The notes under the pieces: model-generated
Seen by the model: only the letters and a program-made list of their open reading frames with translations
The model's database searches: none
Told to the model about the DNA's origin: nothing
Source: an uncultured Planctomycetaceae bacterium
Lineage (GTDB): Bacteria; Planctomycetota; Planctomycetia; Planctomycetales; Planctomycetaceae
DNA length: 17,044 nt
NCBI GenBank assembly: GCA_903921605.1
Contig: CAIXQV010000252.1
Coordinates: 1 to 17,044 of the forward strand
Direction of reading: 5' to 3'
Shown: positions 9,801 through 16,382 of the stretch, piece after piece
Position numbering within the stretch: the stretch's first letter is position 1
Layout of the letters: the number at the start of each line of letters is the position of its first letter
Position numbers and translations under genes: made by a program

Positions 9801-10308
9801 GTACGAACGCGTTTTCGAAGAGTTCGTGAAGCATCAACAGCAGTTTTCAGACGTCAGTATCTTCCCGACACCGACATTTTTCTTTGGCCTGGAGACTGGC
9901 GAAGAAGTCACGATTGATATCGAGCCGGGTAAGACTCTGATCATCAAGCTATTGACTGTCAGCGATGCTCATGCGGATGGAACTCGCACGGTCTTCTTCG
10001 AACTGAACGGTCAGCCTCGCGAAATCACCCTGGCGGACCAGTCTGCCGAAGCGACCGGGGAAACCAGCATCAAGGCCGATCCGGCGATTTCAGGTCAGGT
10101 CGGTGCGACGATGCCCGGCATGGTCGTGACAGTGGCCGTAAAAATCGGTGATCGAGTCAAAAAGGGCCAGAAACTGCTGGCTCTTGAAGCCATGAAGATG
10201 GAGACGATGATCAACGCAGAGCTCGATGGCAAGATCGGCGATGTCCTCGTGCAACCAGGTCGGCGAGTCGAAACCGGTGACCTGTTGATTGTGATTGAAC
10301 CGGAATAG
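6859..10308 (+). CDS. pyc: Pyruvate carboxylase
   Basis: Biotin-dependent, ATP-driven carboxylation of pyruvate to oxaloacetate in the cytoplasm, an anaplerotic step for the TCA cycle and gluconeogenesis. The 1149-residue chain is a complete single-polypeptide enzyme. The biotin carboxylase domain (about 1-460) has the glycine-rich ATP loop KAAKGGGGRGM (161-171) and the catalytic block EVNPRIQVEHTVTEE (292-306). The carboxyltransferase domain has DTTFRDAHQS (539-548), AIKDMAGL and HFHTHDTAG, whose HxH pair binds metal. A C-terminal biotinyl domain carries AMKMET with the biotinylated Lys1113 (codon 10195-10197). The ATG at 6859 (MPTIKKLLVANR) fits the family start. The frame is open for 69 more codons upstream, but that part does not resemble the family. 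Ribosome-binding signal is weak (GAG at -8). No clear promoter was found in 6630-6858. Confidence 0.97.
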   Translation: MPTIKKLLVANRSEIAIRVFRSATELGIRTVAIYSHEDRYALHRFKADEAYRIGKPGEPIRSYLDIPAIVALAKEIGVDAIHPGYGFLSERPEFARACEEAGIKFVGPSVDCLESLGDKTAARSIAMQANVPVLGGTKDSIESVSEARAKATEIGFPVMIKAAKGGGGRGMRAVKTVADFDQAFESARNEARTAFGCADVFIEKFIARAKHIEVQLLGDEHGNLVHLFERDCSVQRRHQKVVELAPAPNLSKSLRDGILDAAVKIGKAVNYSCAGTVEFLVDVDADKFYFIEVNPRIQVEHTVTEEITNIDIVKCQILVAQGMKLADEEIGLGDQKEIRTNGFAVQCRVTTEDPANNFMPDYGRVTHYRSSGGMGIRLDAGSAFSGAVVNPFYDSLLTKVTTRGRRFIDAIHRMDRTLKEFRIRGVKTNIPFLAKVMNHPTFVNGDCTTRFIDETPELFQFDVRKNRATRLLSFLAETIVNGNSLVKGRPKSLRTEAAPVPAVPRGVAPPKGTRDKLKELGATGFAKWVTEQKQLLITDTTFRDAHQSLLATRMRTFDLLEVSDAYAHHCSNMFSLEMWGGATFDTTMRFLKECPWQRLVQMRERVPNILFQMLLRSSNAVGYTNYPDNIVQVFVKEAADAGIDVFRVFDCLNWLPNMGVAMDAIVNTGAICEAAICYTGDITNPKRNKYSLKYYVDLAKQLEKMGAHILAIKDMAGLCKPAAASQLIKTLKQEIGIPIHFHTHDTAGIQAASILEGSKVGLDIADAAMAPMSGGTSQVNLNTLVEMLRFDARDTQLDSDRLDSIAEYWRATRDFYTPFESVALAATADLYRHEMPGGQYTNLFEQARALGLADRWPEACRIYAEVNQLFGDIVKVTPTSKSVGDMALFMLANNLTCEDVLNPDRDIAFPGSVIDLISGGMGQPPGGFPDAVKKRVLLGKKEFVGRPGETLPPADMDAAKKKVAELLEREPTGQEVISWLLYERVFEEFVKHQQQFSDVSIFPTPTFFFGLETGEEVTIDIEPGKTLIIKLLTVSDAHADGTRTVFFELNGQPREITLADQSAEATGETSIKADPAISGQVGATMPGMVVTVAVKIGDRVKKGQKLLALEAMKMETMINAELDGKIGDVLVQPGRRVETGDLLIVIEPE

Positions 10309-10472
10309 CCTGGGATTGCGCAAGTTTGGGGCCGTTGTTTCGGGTTGTTTTTCGCAGCGTAGCCGCGGCATCAGAACGACCGTTGTCCCACTGAATCTAG
10401 TTGCAATAGGATGTTTTTCACACCGCTGGAAAAGCCCATTCTGATAAGTCGAGCCTAAGTCCATATCATTAG

Positions 10473-10502
10473 GGTTTACCCCGCTGGTTTACAGGCTTTT
10501 AC
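10473..10502 (+). promoter_or_regulatory. GGTTTAC direct repeats upstream of the aldolase gene
   Basis: GGTTTAC occurs at 10473-10479 and again at 10486-10492, exactly 13 bases apart. A third TTTAC lies at 10498-10502. The cluster sits 38 bases before the aldolase ATG. The second copy overlaps a -35-like TTTACA (10488-10493), but the only -10 candidate (CATACT, 15-base spacing) is poor. Direct repeats at this spacing could be activator half-sites; this is inference. The rest of 10309-10539 shows no strong terminator for pyruvate carboxylase. Confidence 0.25.
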
Positions 10503-10539
10503 ACAACGCATACTCCACCGACGAAAGTAAGAAACTCCA

Positions 10540-11334
10540 ATGAAAACCAATCCTGTCAAAGCGGCTCTGGCTGCCGGACAACCTCAGGTTGGAACCTGGT
10601 TGTCGTTTGGTGACGTCTTTACAGCCCGCTTGATGGCGAAGACCGGTTTTCCCTGGCTGACAGTCGATCTGGAACATTCTCCGATCGATTGGCAGATGGC
10701 TTCGATGATGTTTGCTGTCATCGCCGATGCGGGATGCGTGCCGCTGGCCCGTGTTCCTCGAGGTGACCATGATTTGATCAAGCGAGTTCTGGACGGCGGT
10801 GCCTTTGGAGTTGTTATTCCGATGGTGAATACCGTGGAGCAGGCGAAGATCGCAATCGCTGCAGCCAAGTATCCTCCCCAGGGAAATCGATCCATTGGGG
10901 GCAGCATTCCGGCTCAGAATTTTCAGACTCCAACCGGCGAATACTATCGTCGTGCGAATGACGAGATTCTGGTGATCCTGCAGACAGAATCACCTGAAGG
11001 CGTTGAGAATGCGGAAGCAATTTACAGCCTGCCGGGCGTCGATGCGATCTTCGTGGGACCAAACGACTTGTTCTGGCAAATGAAGAAGCCTGACGGCACC
11101 GAACCGACTCCGGAAGAGTTCGAAGCCATGCTGCAACGAGTCCTGGCCGCGGGCAAGAAGACCGGCACTCCTGTCGGGATCCATTGCCAAAGCGTGACTG
11201 AGATTCAACACCGCATCAGCGAAGGTTGGCAGTTCCTGGCATTGCAGAGCGAACTCAAGATGATGGTCACCAAGGCGCAGGAACTCGTGCAGGAACTCGG
11301 CCTCACCACCGCCGATGACCTGGTCCGATACTAA
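10540..11334 (+). CDS. HpcH/HpaI family class II aldolase
   Basis: A 264-residue metal-dependent aldolase of the HpcH/HpaI family, which reversibly cleaves 2-oxo-3-deoxy acids to pyruvate plus an aldehyde. Residues known in E. coli HpaI are all present, shifted by one: H46 in DLEHSPIDW (HpaI H45), R71 in LARVPRGD (R70), metal ligand E150 in QTESPEG (E149) and metal ligand D176 in FVGPNDL (D175). Family blocks GTWLSFGD and [10 protein letters not shown] are also intact. The substrate cannot be read from sequence: 4-hydroxy-2-oxoheptanedioate, 2-keto-3-deoxy-rhamnonate and similar compounds are all possible. It follows pyruvate carboxylase by 231 bases on the same strand, so its pyruvate product could feed that enzyme, though the gap may hold its own promoter. 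The stop codon overlaps the left arm of a hairpin. Confidence 0.93.
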   Translation: MKTNPVKAALAAGQPQVGTWLSFGDVFTARLMAKTGFPWLTVDLEHSPIDWQMASMMFAVIADAGCVPLARVPRGDHDLIKRVLDGGAFGVVIPMVNTVEQAKIAIAAAKYPPQGNRSIGGSIPAQNFQTPTGEYYRRANDEILVILQTESPEGVENAEAIYSLPGVDAIFVGPNDLFWQMKKPDGTEPTPEEFEAMLQRVLAAGKKTGTPVGIHCQSVTEIQHRISEGWQFLALQSELKMMVTKAQELVQELGLTTADDLVRY

Positions 11335-11350
11335 CTGGCCGACGCCAGTT
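11333..11350 (+). terminator. Hairpin at the aldolase stop codon
   Basis: AACTGGC (11333-11339) and GCCAGTT (11344-11350) form a perfect 7-bp stem with a CGAC tetraloop. The left arm overlaps the TAA stop. No T-run follows, so terminator function is plausible but not certain; a second, stronger hairpin lies 26 bases further on. Confidence 0.4.
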
Positions 11351-11375
11351 GCCCCCTCATCCGGCCTATCGGCAA

Positions 11376-11399
11376 CCTTCTCCCCCGAGGGGGAGAAGG
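11376..11399. repeat. Perfect 11-bp palindrome, CCTTCTCCCCC type
   Basis: CCTTCTCCCCC (11376-11386) and GGGGGAGAAGG (11389-11399) are perfectly complementary with only GA between them, giving a very stable GC-rich hairpin. The preceding CCCCTCATCCGGCC belongs to a form I recall as a common dispersed intergenic repeat in many bacterial genomes; that recollection is unverified here. It lies between the convergent aldolase and sigma factor genes and could end transcription from both. The remaining bases to 11488 hold nothing recognisable. Confidence 0.6.
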
Positions 11400-11488
11400 G
11401 ACTGTGTGTCAGACGGCACATCTTGATCGCAAAACGACTTAGGTGCCGGCAGGAATCCGGGACGGGTTCATGGCCATCCCGGGGCGCA

Positions 11489-12232
11489 TTAGTTCTGCGC
11501 GAGTGTCAGAAATAAATGGCGAATCTCGTCGTCAACTTCCGCTGGGGTGTTCGTGGTCTGAGCAATCTCGTTTCGCAGCAGAGCACGATATCTCTTTCGC
11601 AGGCGATGTAACGAAACTCGGATCGCCTCGGCACTCATTTGCAATGTCTCCGCCGAGACCGTCAGCGAACCTTCATTAGCAACGCCGCCCAGGTGTCCCA
11701 CGAGAGCATCGAAGAGTGCATGTCGTTCCGTGGTGTAGTACTCTGCGCGAAGTTGCTGCAACACTCGATCAAGAACCGCGTGAGCCCATTGACGCTCAAA
11801 CAAACTCTCTGCTGTCGCCGTGGTTGCAAGCTCTCGTGCCAGCCGCTGTTCGCCATGTTCATAATCGAGCGACTGCAGGACGATTTGGCCACCTCGAACA
11901 ACAGCGTTCTTTTTGTCTCGTTCGTTACTGGAAAAATGTCGAGCTGCCGCCAGCAGAAACGAACGAAATCGACCGCGTTCGGGGCTCAGTTGAGCAAACG
12001 AATCTCGCAACAGCAGACTGGCGAGAAATCCCTGTGTCCAGTCCTGTGCTTCATGAACATCACGAGTCTGTCGCCGCATAAACGCATAAACCGGAAGCCA
12101 GTAAGCCTGACAAAGTTCCTCCAGAGCCGCTCGTGCGGGCGCTTCGTTCCCCTGATTCGCCTGCTGAATCAGGCTCCAGCGAGTCGTCGCGAATCTTCGA
12201 GGCCGTGCATGTGAGGCAGCGGAGGATGTCAT
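11489..12232 (-). CDS. ECF-like RNA polymerase sigma factor (planctomycete type)
   Basis: A 247-residue sigma-70 family regulator. The N-terminal block RFATTRWSLI (13-22) is typical of planctomycete ECF-like factors. Region 2 (about 36-105) shows LEELCQAYWLPVYAFMRRQ, then EAQDWTQGFLASLL, then RGRFRSFLLAAARHF. Region 4 (about 190-222) ends in the helix-turn-helix LQMSAEAIRVSLHRLRKRYR. There is no SnoaL-like or other extra C-terminal domain. The ATG has AAAGG (12243-12247) 10 bases upstream. No anti-sigma gene is adjacent. Instead the gene is divergent from a large Ser/Thr kinase, an arrangement repeatedly reported for planctomycete ECF groups. Control of the sigma factor by phosphorylation rather than by an anti-sigma factor is therefore plausible but inferred. 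Confidence 0.92.
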   Translation of the reverse strand: MTSSAASHARPRRFATTRWSLIQQANQGNEAPARAALEELCQAYWLPVYAFMRRQTRDVHEAQDWTQGFLASLLLRDSFAQLSPERGRFRSFLLAAARHFSSNERDKKNAVVRGGQIVLQSLDYEHGEQRLARELATTATAESLFERQWAHAVLDRVLQQLRAEYYTTERHALFDALVGHLGGVANEGSLTVSAETLQMSAEAIRVSLHRLRKRYRALLRNEIAQTTNTPAEVDDEIRHLFLTLAQN

Positions 12233-12362
12233 TTGACGAGAACCTTTCGCCGCCGCAAATTCAAAAAACCATGTAACGTTCGCTCGGAGACACTTCTTCT
12301 GATACTAGCCGAGCCCGGGACTCACTGCAATAGGATCGCGTTTGTTTAACACGCCCCCTGAA

Positions 12363-12435
12363 GTAGGATAGGCACTCCTGCCCGTCGCCAAACCGCCAGA
12401 CCAGTTAAACCGTCGGACAAGAATGTCCAACCTAC
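12363..12435. repeat. Imperfect 25-bp inverted repeat ahead of the kinase gene
   Basis: The left arm (12363-12387) begins GTAGGATAGGCACTCCTGCC. The right arm (12411-12435) read on the minus strand begins GTAGGTTGGACATTCTTGTC. By my alignment the arms agree at 18 of 25 positions, around a 23-base spacer. The right arm ends 7 bases before the kinase ribosome-binding site AGGA (12443-12446). The form resembles dispersed intergenic repeats I recall from planctomycetes (unverified). In RNA it could fold just ahead of the ribosome-binding site. Confidence 0.5.
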
Positions 12436-12454
12436 GTTCGCCAGGATAAATCCC

Positions 12455-15400
12455 ATGACCACCACCTGCCCAACCTGCAACGGCGAACTGCTCACCAGCA
12501 ACGGCCAGACGTTTTGCCCGGCGTGTTTGATGCAGCAGGGCATGAAAAGCTCGACCTATGGCGGCGGGCCGCGAGTCGCCTGGAAGCCGCCGGAGATTGA
12601 ACAACTTACCAACGCGTTTCCGCATCTGGAGATCCAGCAGTTGCTCGGCGTCGGCGGCATGGGAGCTGTCTTCAAAGTTCGCCAGAAGGAACTCGATCGC
12701 ATCGCCGCGTTAAAAGTGCTGCCCGGTGAAATGGCCGCGGACGCGGGATTCACCGAACGATTCCTGCGAGAAGCTCGGTTGCTGGCATCGCTCAGTCATC
12801 CGCATATCGTCACGGTTTACGAATTCGGTCAACGCGACGGCATCTATTTTCTGCTGATGGAATTTGTCGACGGAGTCACTCTGCGACAGGCACTGCGAGC
12901 CGAACCGATCAAGAAGCTGGGCTCAAAGGAAACGCTCGCCATCGTCGGGCAATTGTGTGACGCGTTGCAGTTTGCTCATGACGAAGGCGTCGTCCATCGC
13001 GACATCAAGCCTGAGAATATTCTCATCGACAAACGCGGCCGAGTCAAAATCGCCGACTTCGGACTGGCGAGATTGCTCGGTCAGTCACCGACGATGCCGA
13101 CTCTGACGAGAACTCATCAACTAATGGGCACCCCGGCTTACATGGCCCCGGAACAAATCGAAGGCCTGCCCGGTATTGATCATCGAGCCGACATTTATTC
13201 CATGGGCGTCGTTTTCTACGAACTGCTCACCGGTGAGTTGCCTCTTGGCCGTTTCTCGCCACCATCCGAACGAGCCGAAACCGATGTGCGGCTGGATGAA
13301 GTCGTCCTGAGAACTCTGGCCCGAGAACCCGACCGCCGCTATCAACAGGCGAGCCAGGTGAAGACTGATGTTGAGGCGTTGCGAAGTCCCGCAGTCGCCG
13401 TGAACCCATTTGCCCTTCCCGCCAAACGCCGCTGGATTGGCAAAGGCGTTGCTGGATTCATCGCGGGTATCCTCACGGCATTGTTCATCACTGTTTTGAT
13501 CGTCGCGTGGCTTGAACGAATCGTTTCGGCAAATGTGGATTCCAGTATTGCGCATGCCAGGGCTTCGGGAAGAGCGGAAGGCGAAGAGATGGCCAGACAG
13601 GCTCAACTTCGGGCACAACTCCAGACGCAGAACGATCTCGCTGGATCATCCGGGATGATGAGCGGAATGGAGGGCTCGATGTCGTCCGCTGGCTTCGACC
13701 CGGGCACAGAGAACCTCTTCGAAGAGGATACTTCTCTGTTCAACGCCGGCTCGTTCAATCTCACCGACGAACAACGCGCCGCCGTCAATGCGATCCTGAA
13801 AGAAAGCCACGAACGCTACCTCAAGGAAGAAGCCCTGCATTCGATCGTGTCTGTCGATGCCAATGGCGTGCAGACAACGGAGATCAGTGCATTCCCTGAT
13901 CAACTGCGAGCGATTGAGAATGAGATGTGGACGAAGCTGGATGACGCTGTCCCGGTGGAGACTCAGAAAGAATTCCGCAACCGGCTGAACCTCTACAGCA
14001 TCGATGGGCCAAATGATGACTCAGGTTCGATGGGAATGAGCGGCTATGGCGGCGGTTCCGGAATGGGGATGGCTCCCGCCATGGCCAGTGCGATGGGCGG
14101 CGGAATGATGGGAGGAAGCCCCGGAACCGGGCCGGGCCTTCTCGGCTGGGAAGCAGAGCACTACCCACTCAAGATCAACATTGCCCGGAGCGGTCGCTGG
14201 TTTGAATGGTCCACTCAATCGAAGGACTTACCGTTTGTAAGCGAAAAAGCTCCCACACTGCCATCCGCCCTCCAACGCTTCTACCGCGAACCCGGCCCAT
14301 GGATGGCGGTCGCCAATGCCCGAGCGACGTATGCGGCAAAGGATTGGATGAAGCTCGACAATTACTTCACTGCTGGGGCGATGACTCGTGAGTTTCTCGA
14401 TTCGCTCGTCAGTATGGATCTCATACGTTCCCAGCTCAAACGCGGCAATCTGGAATCGAAGACGATCTTCGTTGATTCTTTGGTGCAGCAGTTGTTTGAG
14501 GAGGCTGGAGAGTCTGCTGGTCTTCGAGAAATGATCAGCCTTCACATGGCCGATCAGGGCCAAGGATTTGCGGGTCTGCATTCGCAATTTGAAAATGTCG
14601 TTACGGTCTTGCAGGAGGTGCCTTTGACCGACGTTGATATCACTATTCAAAGAGTCTCGGAGGAGTTGAAAAACGACCGATTAGTAGACAGATTTGTACT
14701 TGGTTTGTTGATTAAGGCTGCTACGCATGATCCGGAGCACGCATTCGATCTGATTCAAGGCGAAGTCTCGTCCTACACAGAAACCGGCGACACGGCCTCA
14801 GCAACGCTCACAATTCCCAACAAGCCACCAGTACCCATCCGCTTCAAACTCGAGAACGGCCAATGGAAAATCGACGCTGTTGGTTCCAACGAACGCCTGC
14901 TCGAACGTCTCAAGCAAACGAAGGTCTGGAAACAACACGCCGAAATCGAAGCCGTGCTGCAAAAAACTCGCACGGCGTACGATGCGAAAGAATGGGAGAA
15001 GCTGGCCGATTGCTTCACACGAGCCGGAAAGTATCGCTGGATTATGCGAACTGACGTCATGAAACGACCAGACGTATCTACTCTGCCTGTGGATCAGCAA
15101 AATCTCCTCACGCAAAAGGCCATCACTGAAAGTGATCGATGGCTCGATCAACATGCGGCTGCTCTCAAGGAGCTCGGAACACCTAACGCCCGTCCGACTG
15201 AAAGCGTGGAGTCGAGATTACTCTTCGAACAGTATCTGAACTCACCGGCTAATCAATCCGATGCACTTCTGATCAATTTATTAGAGGGAATACCAGAGAG
15301 CGTCACGTACCGACACTTCGCAACCACAGCGATTTTCTCCGTCTTTGACCCTCCTGAAAATTATCGCTTCGACTTCGATGGCAGTCGCATTGCCGATTTG

Positions 15401-16171
15401 AAGTTTGCCGACGAAATTGCGACTGGGAACTTGGTCAGATCGAACGAAACGCTACCCGTGCCAGTCCGTTTCGTAAAACTGGAAGGACAATGGAAAATCG
15501 ACGCCATTGGAACACCAGAGGAACTCCAGCAGCAAAAGCGACTCAGTGTGGAAAGAATACATGGAGCCTCACCGCGTGCCGCCGTTGAAGCCTTCCGCGA
15601 AGCCATGGCTGACGGGCGATTTCAAACGGCCCTGAACTACATGACCGAGGATGCTCGCAATGAATGGATCGGCGAGATGCTGATATCCCCGGTTGACGAT
15701 CAGAATCGGGTGAACAACGAAAGTCGATGGAGGTTTTCCGGAGAAGCCCCATATCTGCTTGATGGCTTGGAATCTCTTCGGCATGTTGGACCGCTACTTT
15801 CAGGCCCCACTTCGACAGCAGTCGAACGTCGTGCAGAATGCATCAAAATGGCGGGAGAGAATAACATCCGGGAATTGCTTCTTCGAAAACTACTCTGGAA
15901 TCGAAGCAGGGACAATAAACTACCTCTTCAATTCACGGGCACACTCGGTGAACCTCGGCCCGGAGATGTTCCAACAAGTCTTCGAGCCCTTTGGACATGG
16001 ACCTCCCCTGAAAATCTTCTACCGATCGAGGTTGATTTCGTCCAAATCGACGGCCTCTGGAAACTCAATACGATCATCGACCCGGCTCTGAAGCCCTGGC
16101 CGCTGCCGGCAGAAGAATCCACGCCGCCCGCGGAGGCAACTCCCGCCGACGGAGCGACGGGTGTACCGTAG
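12455..16171 (+). CDS. Membrane-anchored Ser/Thr protein kinase with zinc ribbon and large repeat ectodomain
   Basis: A 1238-residue Hanks-type kinase. Residues 1-28 form a zinc ribbon (C5, C8, C21, C24). The kinase domain (about 58-310) has the Gly loop GVGGMG (65-70), Lys87, Glu106, HRDIKPEN (catalytic Asp183), DFG (201-203) and APE (231-233), so it should be active. One membrane helix (about 330-353) places the rest outside. The outer part has a Gly/Met-rich segment (397-411), a helical segment starting LTDEQ (436-520), a second Gly/Met-rich segment (524-556) and a short conserved-looking stretch (562-616). Three diverged module copies follow (617-810, 828-1019, 1038-1209), each ending in a W-K-[IL] motif. 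A Pro/Ala/Glu tail ends the protein. The ATG has AGGA 8 bases upstream. Divergent from the sigma factor, a likely partner. Ligand and substrate are unknown. Confidence 0.93.
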   Translation: MTTTCPTCNGELLTSNGQTFCPACLMQQGMKSSTYGGGPRVAWKPPEIEQLTNAFPHLEIQQLLGVGGMGAVFKVRQKELDRIAALKVLPGEMAADAGFTERFLREARLLASLSHPHIVTVYEFGQRDGIYFLLMEFVDGVTLRQALRAEPIKKLGSKETLAIVGQLCDALQFAHDEGVVHRDIKPENILIDKRGRVKIADFGLARLLGQSPTMPTLTRTHQLMGTPAYMAPEQIEGLPGIDHRADIYSMGVVFYELLTGELPLGRFSPPSERAETDVRLDEVVLRTLAREPDRRYQQASQVKTDVEALRSPAVAVNPFALPAKRRWIGKGVAGFIAGILTALFITVLIVAWLERIVSANVDSSIAHARASGRAEGEEMARQAQLRAQLQTQNDLAGSSGMMSGMEGSMSSAGFDPGTENLFEEDTSLFNAGSFNLTDEQRAAVNAILKESHERYLKEEALHSIVSVDANGVQTTEISAFPDQLRAIENEMWTKLDDAVPVETQKEFRNRLNLYSIDGPNDDSGSMGMSGYGGGSGMGMAPAMASAMGGGMMGGSPGTGPGLLGWEAEHYPLKINIARSGRWFEWSTQSKDLPFVSEKAPTLPSALQRFYREPGPWMAVANARATYAAKDWMKLDNYFTAGAMTREFLDSLVSMDLIRSQLKRGNLESKTIFVDSLVQQLFEEAGESAGLREMISLHMADQGQGFAGLHSQFENVVTVLQEVPLTDVDITIQRVSEELKNDRLVDRFVLGLLIKAATHDPEHAFDLIQGEVSSYTETGDTASATLTIPNKPPVPIRFKLENGQWKIDAVGSNERLLERLKQTKVWKQHAEIEAVLQKTRTAYDAKEWEKLADCFTRAGKYRWIMRTDVMKRPDVSTLPVDQQNLLTQKAITESDRWLDQHAAALKELGTPNARPTESVESRLLFEQYLNSPANQSDALLINLLEGIPESVTYRHFATTAIFSVFDPPENYRFDFDGSRIADLKFADEIATGNLVRSNETLPVPVRFVKLEGQWKIDAIGTPEELQQQKRLSVERIHGASPRAAVEAFREAMADGRFQTALNYMTEDARNEWIGEMLISPVDDQNRVNNESRWRFSGEAPYLLDGLESLRHVGPLLSGPTSTAVERRAECIKMAGENNIRELLLRKLLWNRSRDNKLPLQFTGTLGEPRPGDVPTSLRALWTWTSPENLLPIEVDFVQIDGLWKLNTIIDPALKPWPLPAEESTPPAEATPADGATGVP
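14303..16081 (+). repeat. Three diverged tandem copies of an ectodomain module inside the kinase
   Basis: The copies cover 14303-14884, 14936-15511 and 15566-16081. Each opens with a helix followed by a short aromatic pattern: ATYAAKDWMKLDNYFTAGA, then TAYDAKEWEKLADCFTRAG, then REAMADGRFQTALNYMTED. Each closes with a strand pair: VPIRFKLENGQWKIDAVG, then VPVRFVKLEGQWKIDAIG, then IEVDFVQIDGLWKLNTII. Copies 1 and 2 share an identical 17-base stretch (14861-14877 and 15488-15504), while copy 3 is more diverged. The pattern resembles NTF2-like domains with an inserted helical part; that fold assignment is inference. Confidence 0.7.
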
Positions 16172-16172
16172 A

Positions 16173-16192
16173 CCGGTCGCTCCGCCGACCGG
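16173..16192 (+). terminator. Hairpin directly after the kinase stop codon
   Basis: CCGGTCG (16173-16179) and CGACCGG (16186-16192) form a perfect 7-bp stem with loop CTCCGC, starting 2 bases after the kinase stop codon. There is no T-run. A second small stem, CGCCG/CGGCG, lies at 16270-16285. The region 16172-16316 holds no gene. Confidence 0.35.
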
Positions 16193-16316
16193 AATGTGTG
16201 CTATTTGTTTGCCTCGGTCGAGAAGCCGGAAGCAAGAAAGCTCTACAACACGGCAGAGCAAAAAACGCCCGCCGACCGAGCGGCGTGCCTACGCAACGTA
16301 GAACGATCAAACGAAA

Positions 16317-16362
16317 TTGGCTCGGCGATGCTGTATGAAATCATCACAGCAAGCCGAGCCAA
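16317..16362. terminator. Long, nearly continuous hairpin between kinase and glutathione peroxidase (bidirectional terminator)
   Basis: TTGGCTCGGC (16317-16326) pairs perfectly with GCCGAGCCAA (16353-16362). Inside, TGCTGT (16329-16334) pairs with ACAGCA (16346-16351), then ATGA (16335-16338) with TCAT (16341-16344). That gives 20 base pairs with small bulges and an AA loop. AATATCTTTT follows on the plus strand and TTTCGTTT on the minus strand. The hairpin starts 20 bases beyond the glutathione peroxidase stop codon and 145 beyond the kinase stop codon, as expected for a terminator serving both convergent genes. Confidence 0.7.
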
Positions 16363-16382
16363 AATATCTTTTCACCAAACAA

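Noticed and set aside
10402..12336. Shared 11-base word TGCAATAGGAT upstream of both the aldolase and kinase genes
   Set aside because: Many 11-base words are expected to occur twice by chance in 17 kb, and the surrounding bases differ.
12342..12369. TTGTTT with a 16-base spacer to TAGGAT as the kinase promoter
   Set aside because: Both hexamers are poor matches and the -10 lies in the inverted repeat, so a chance match is likely.
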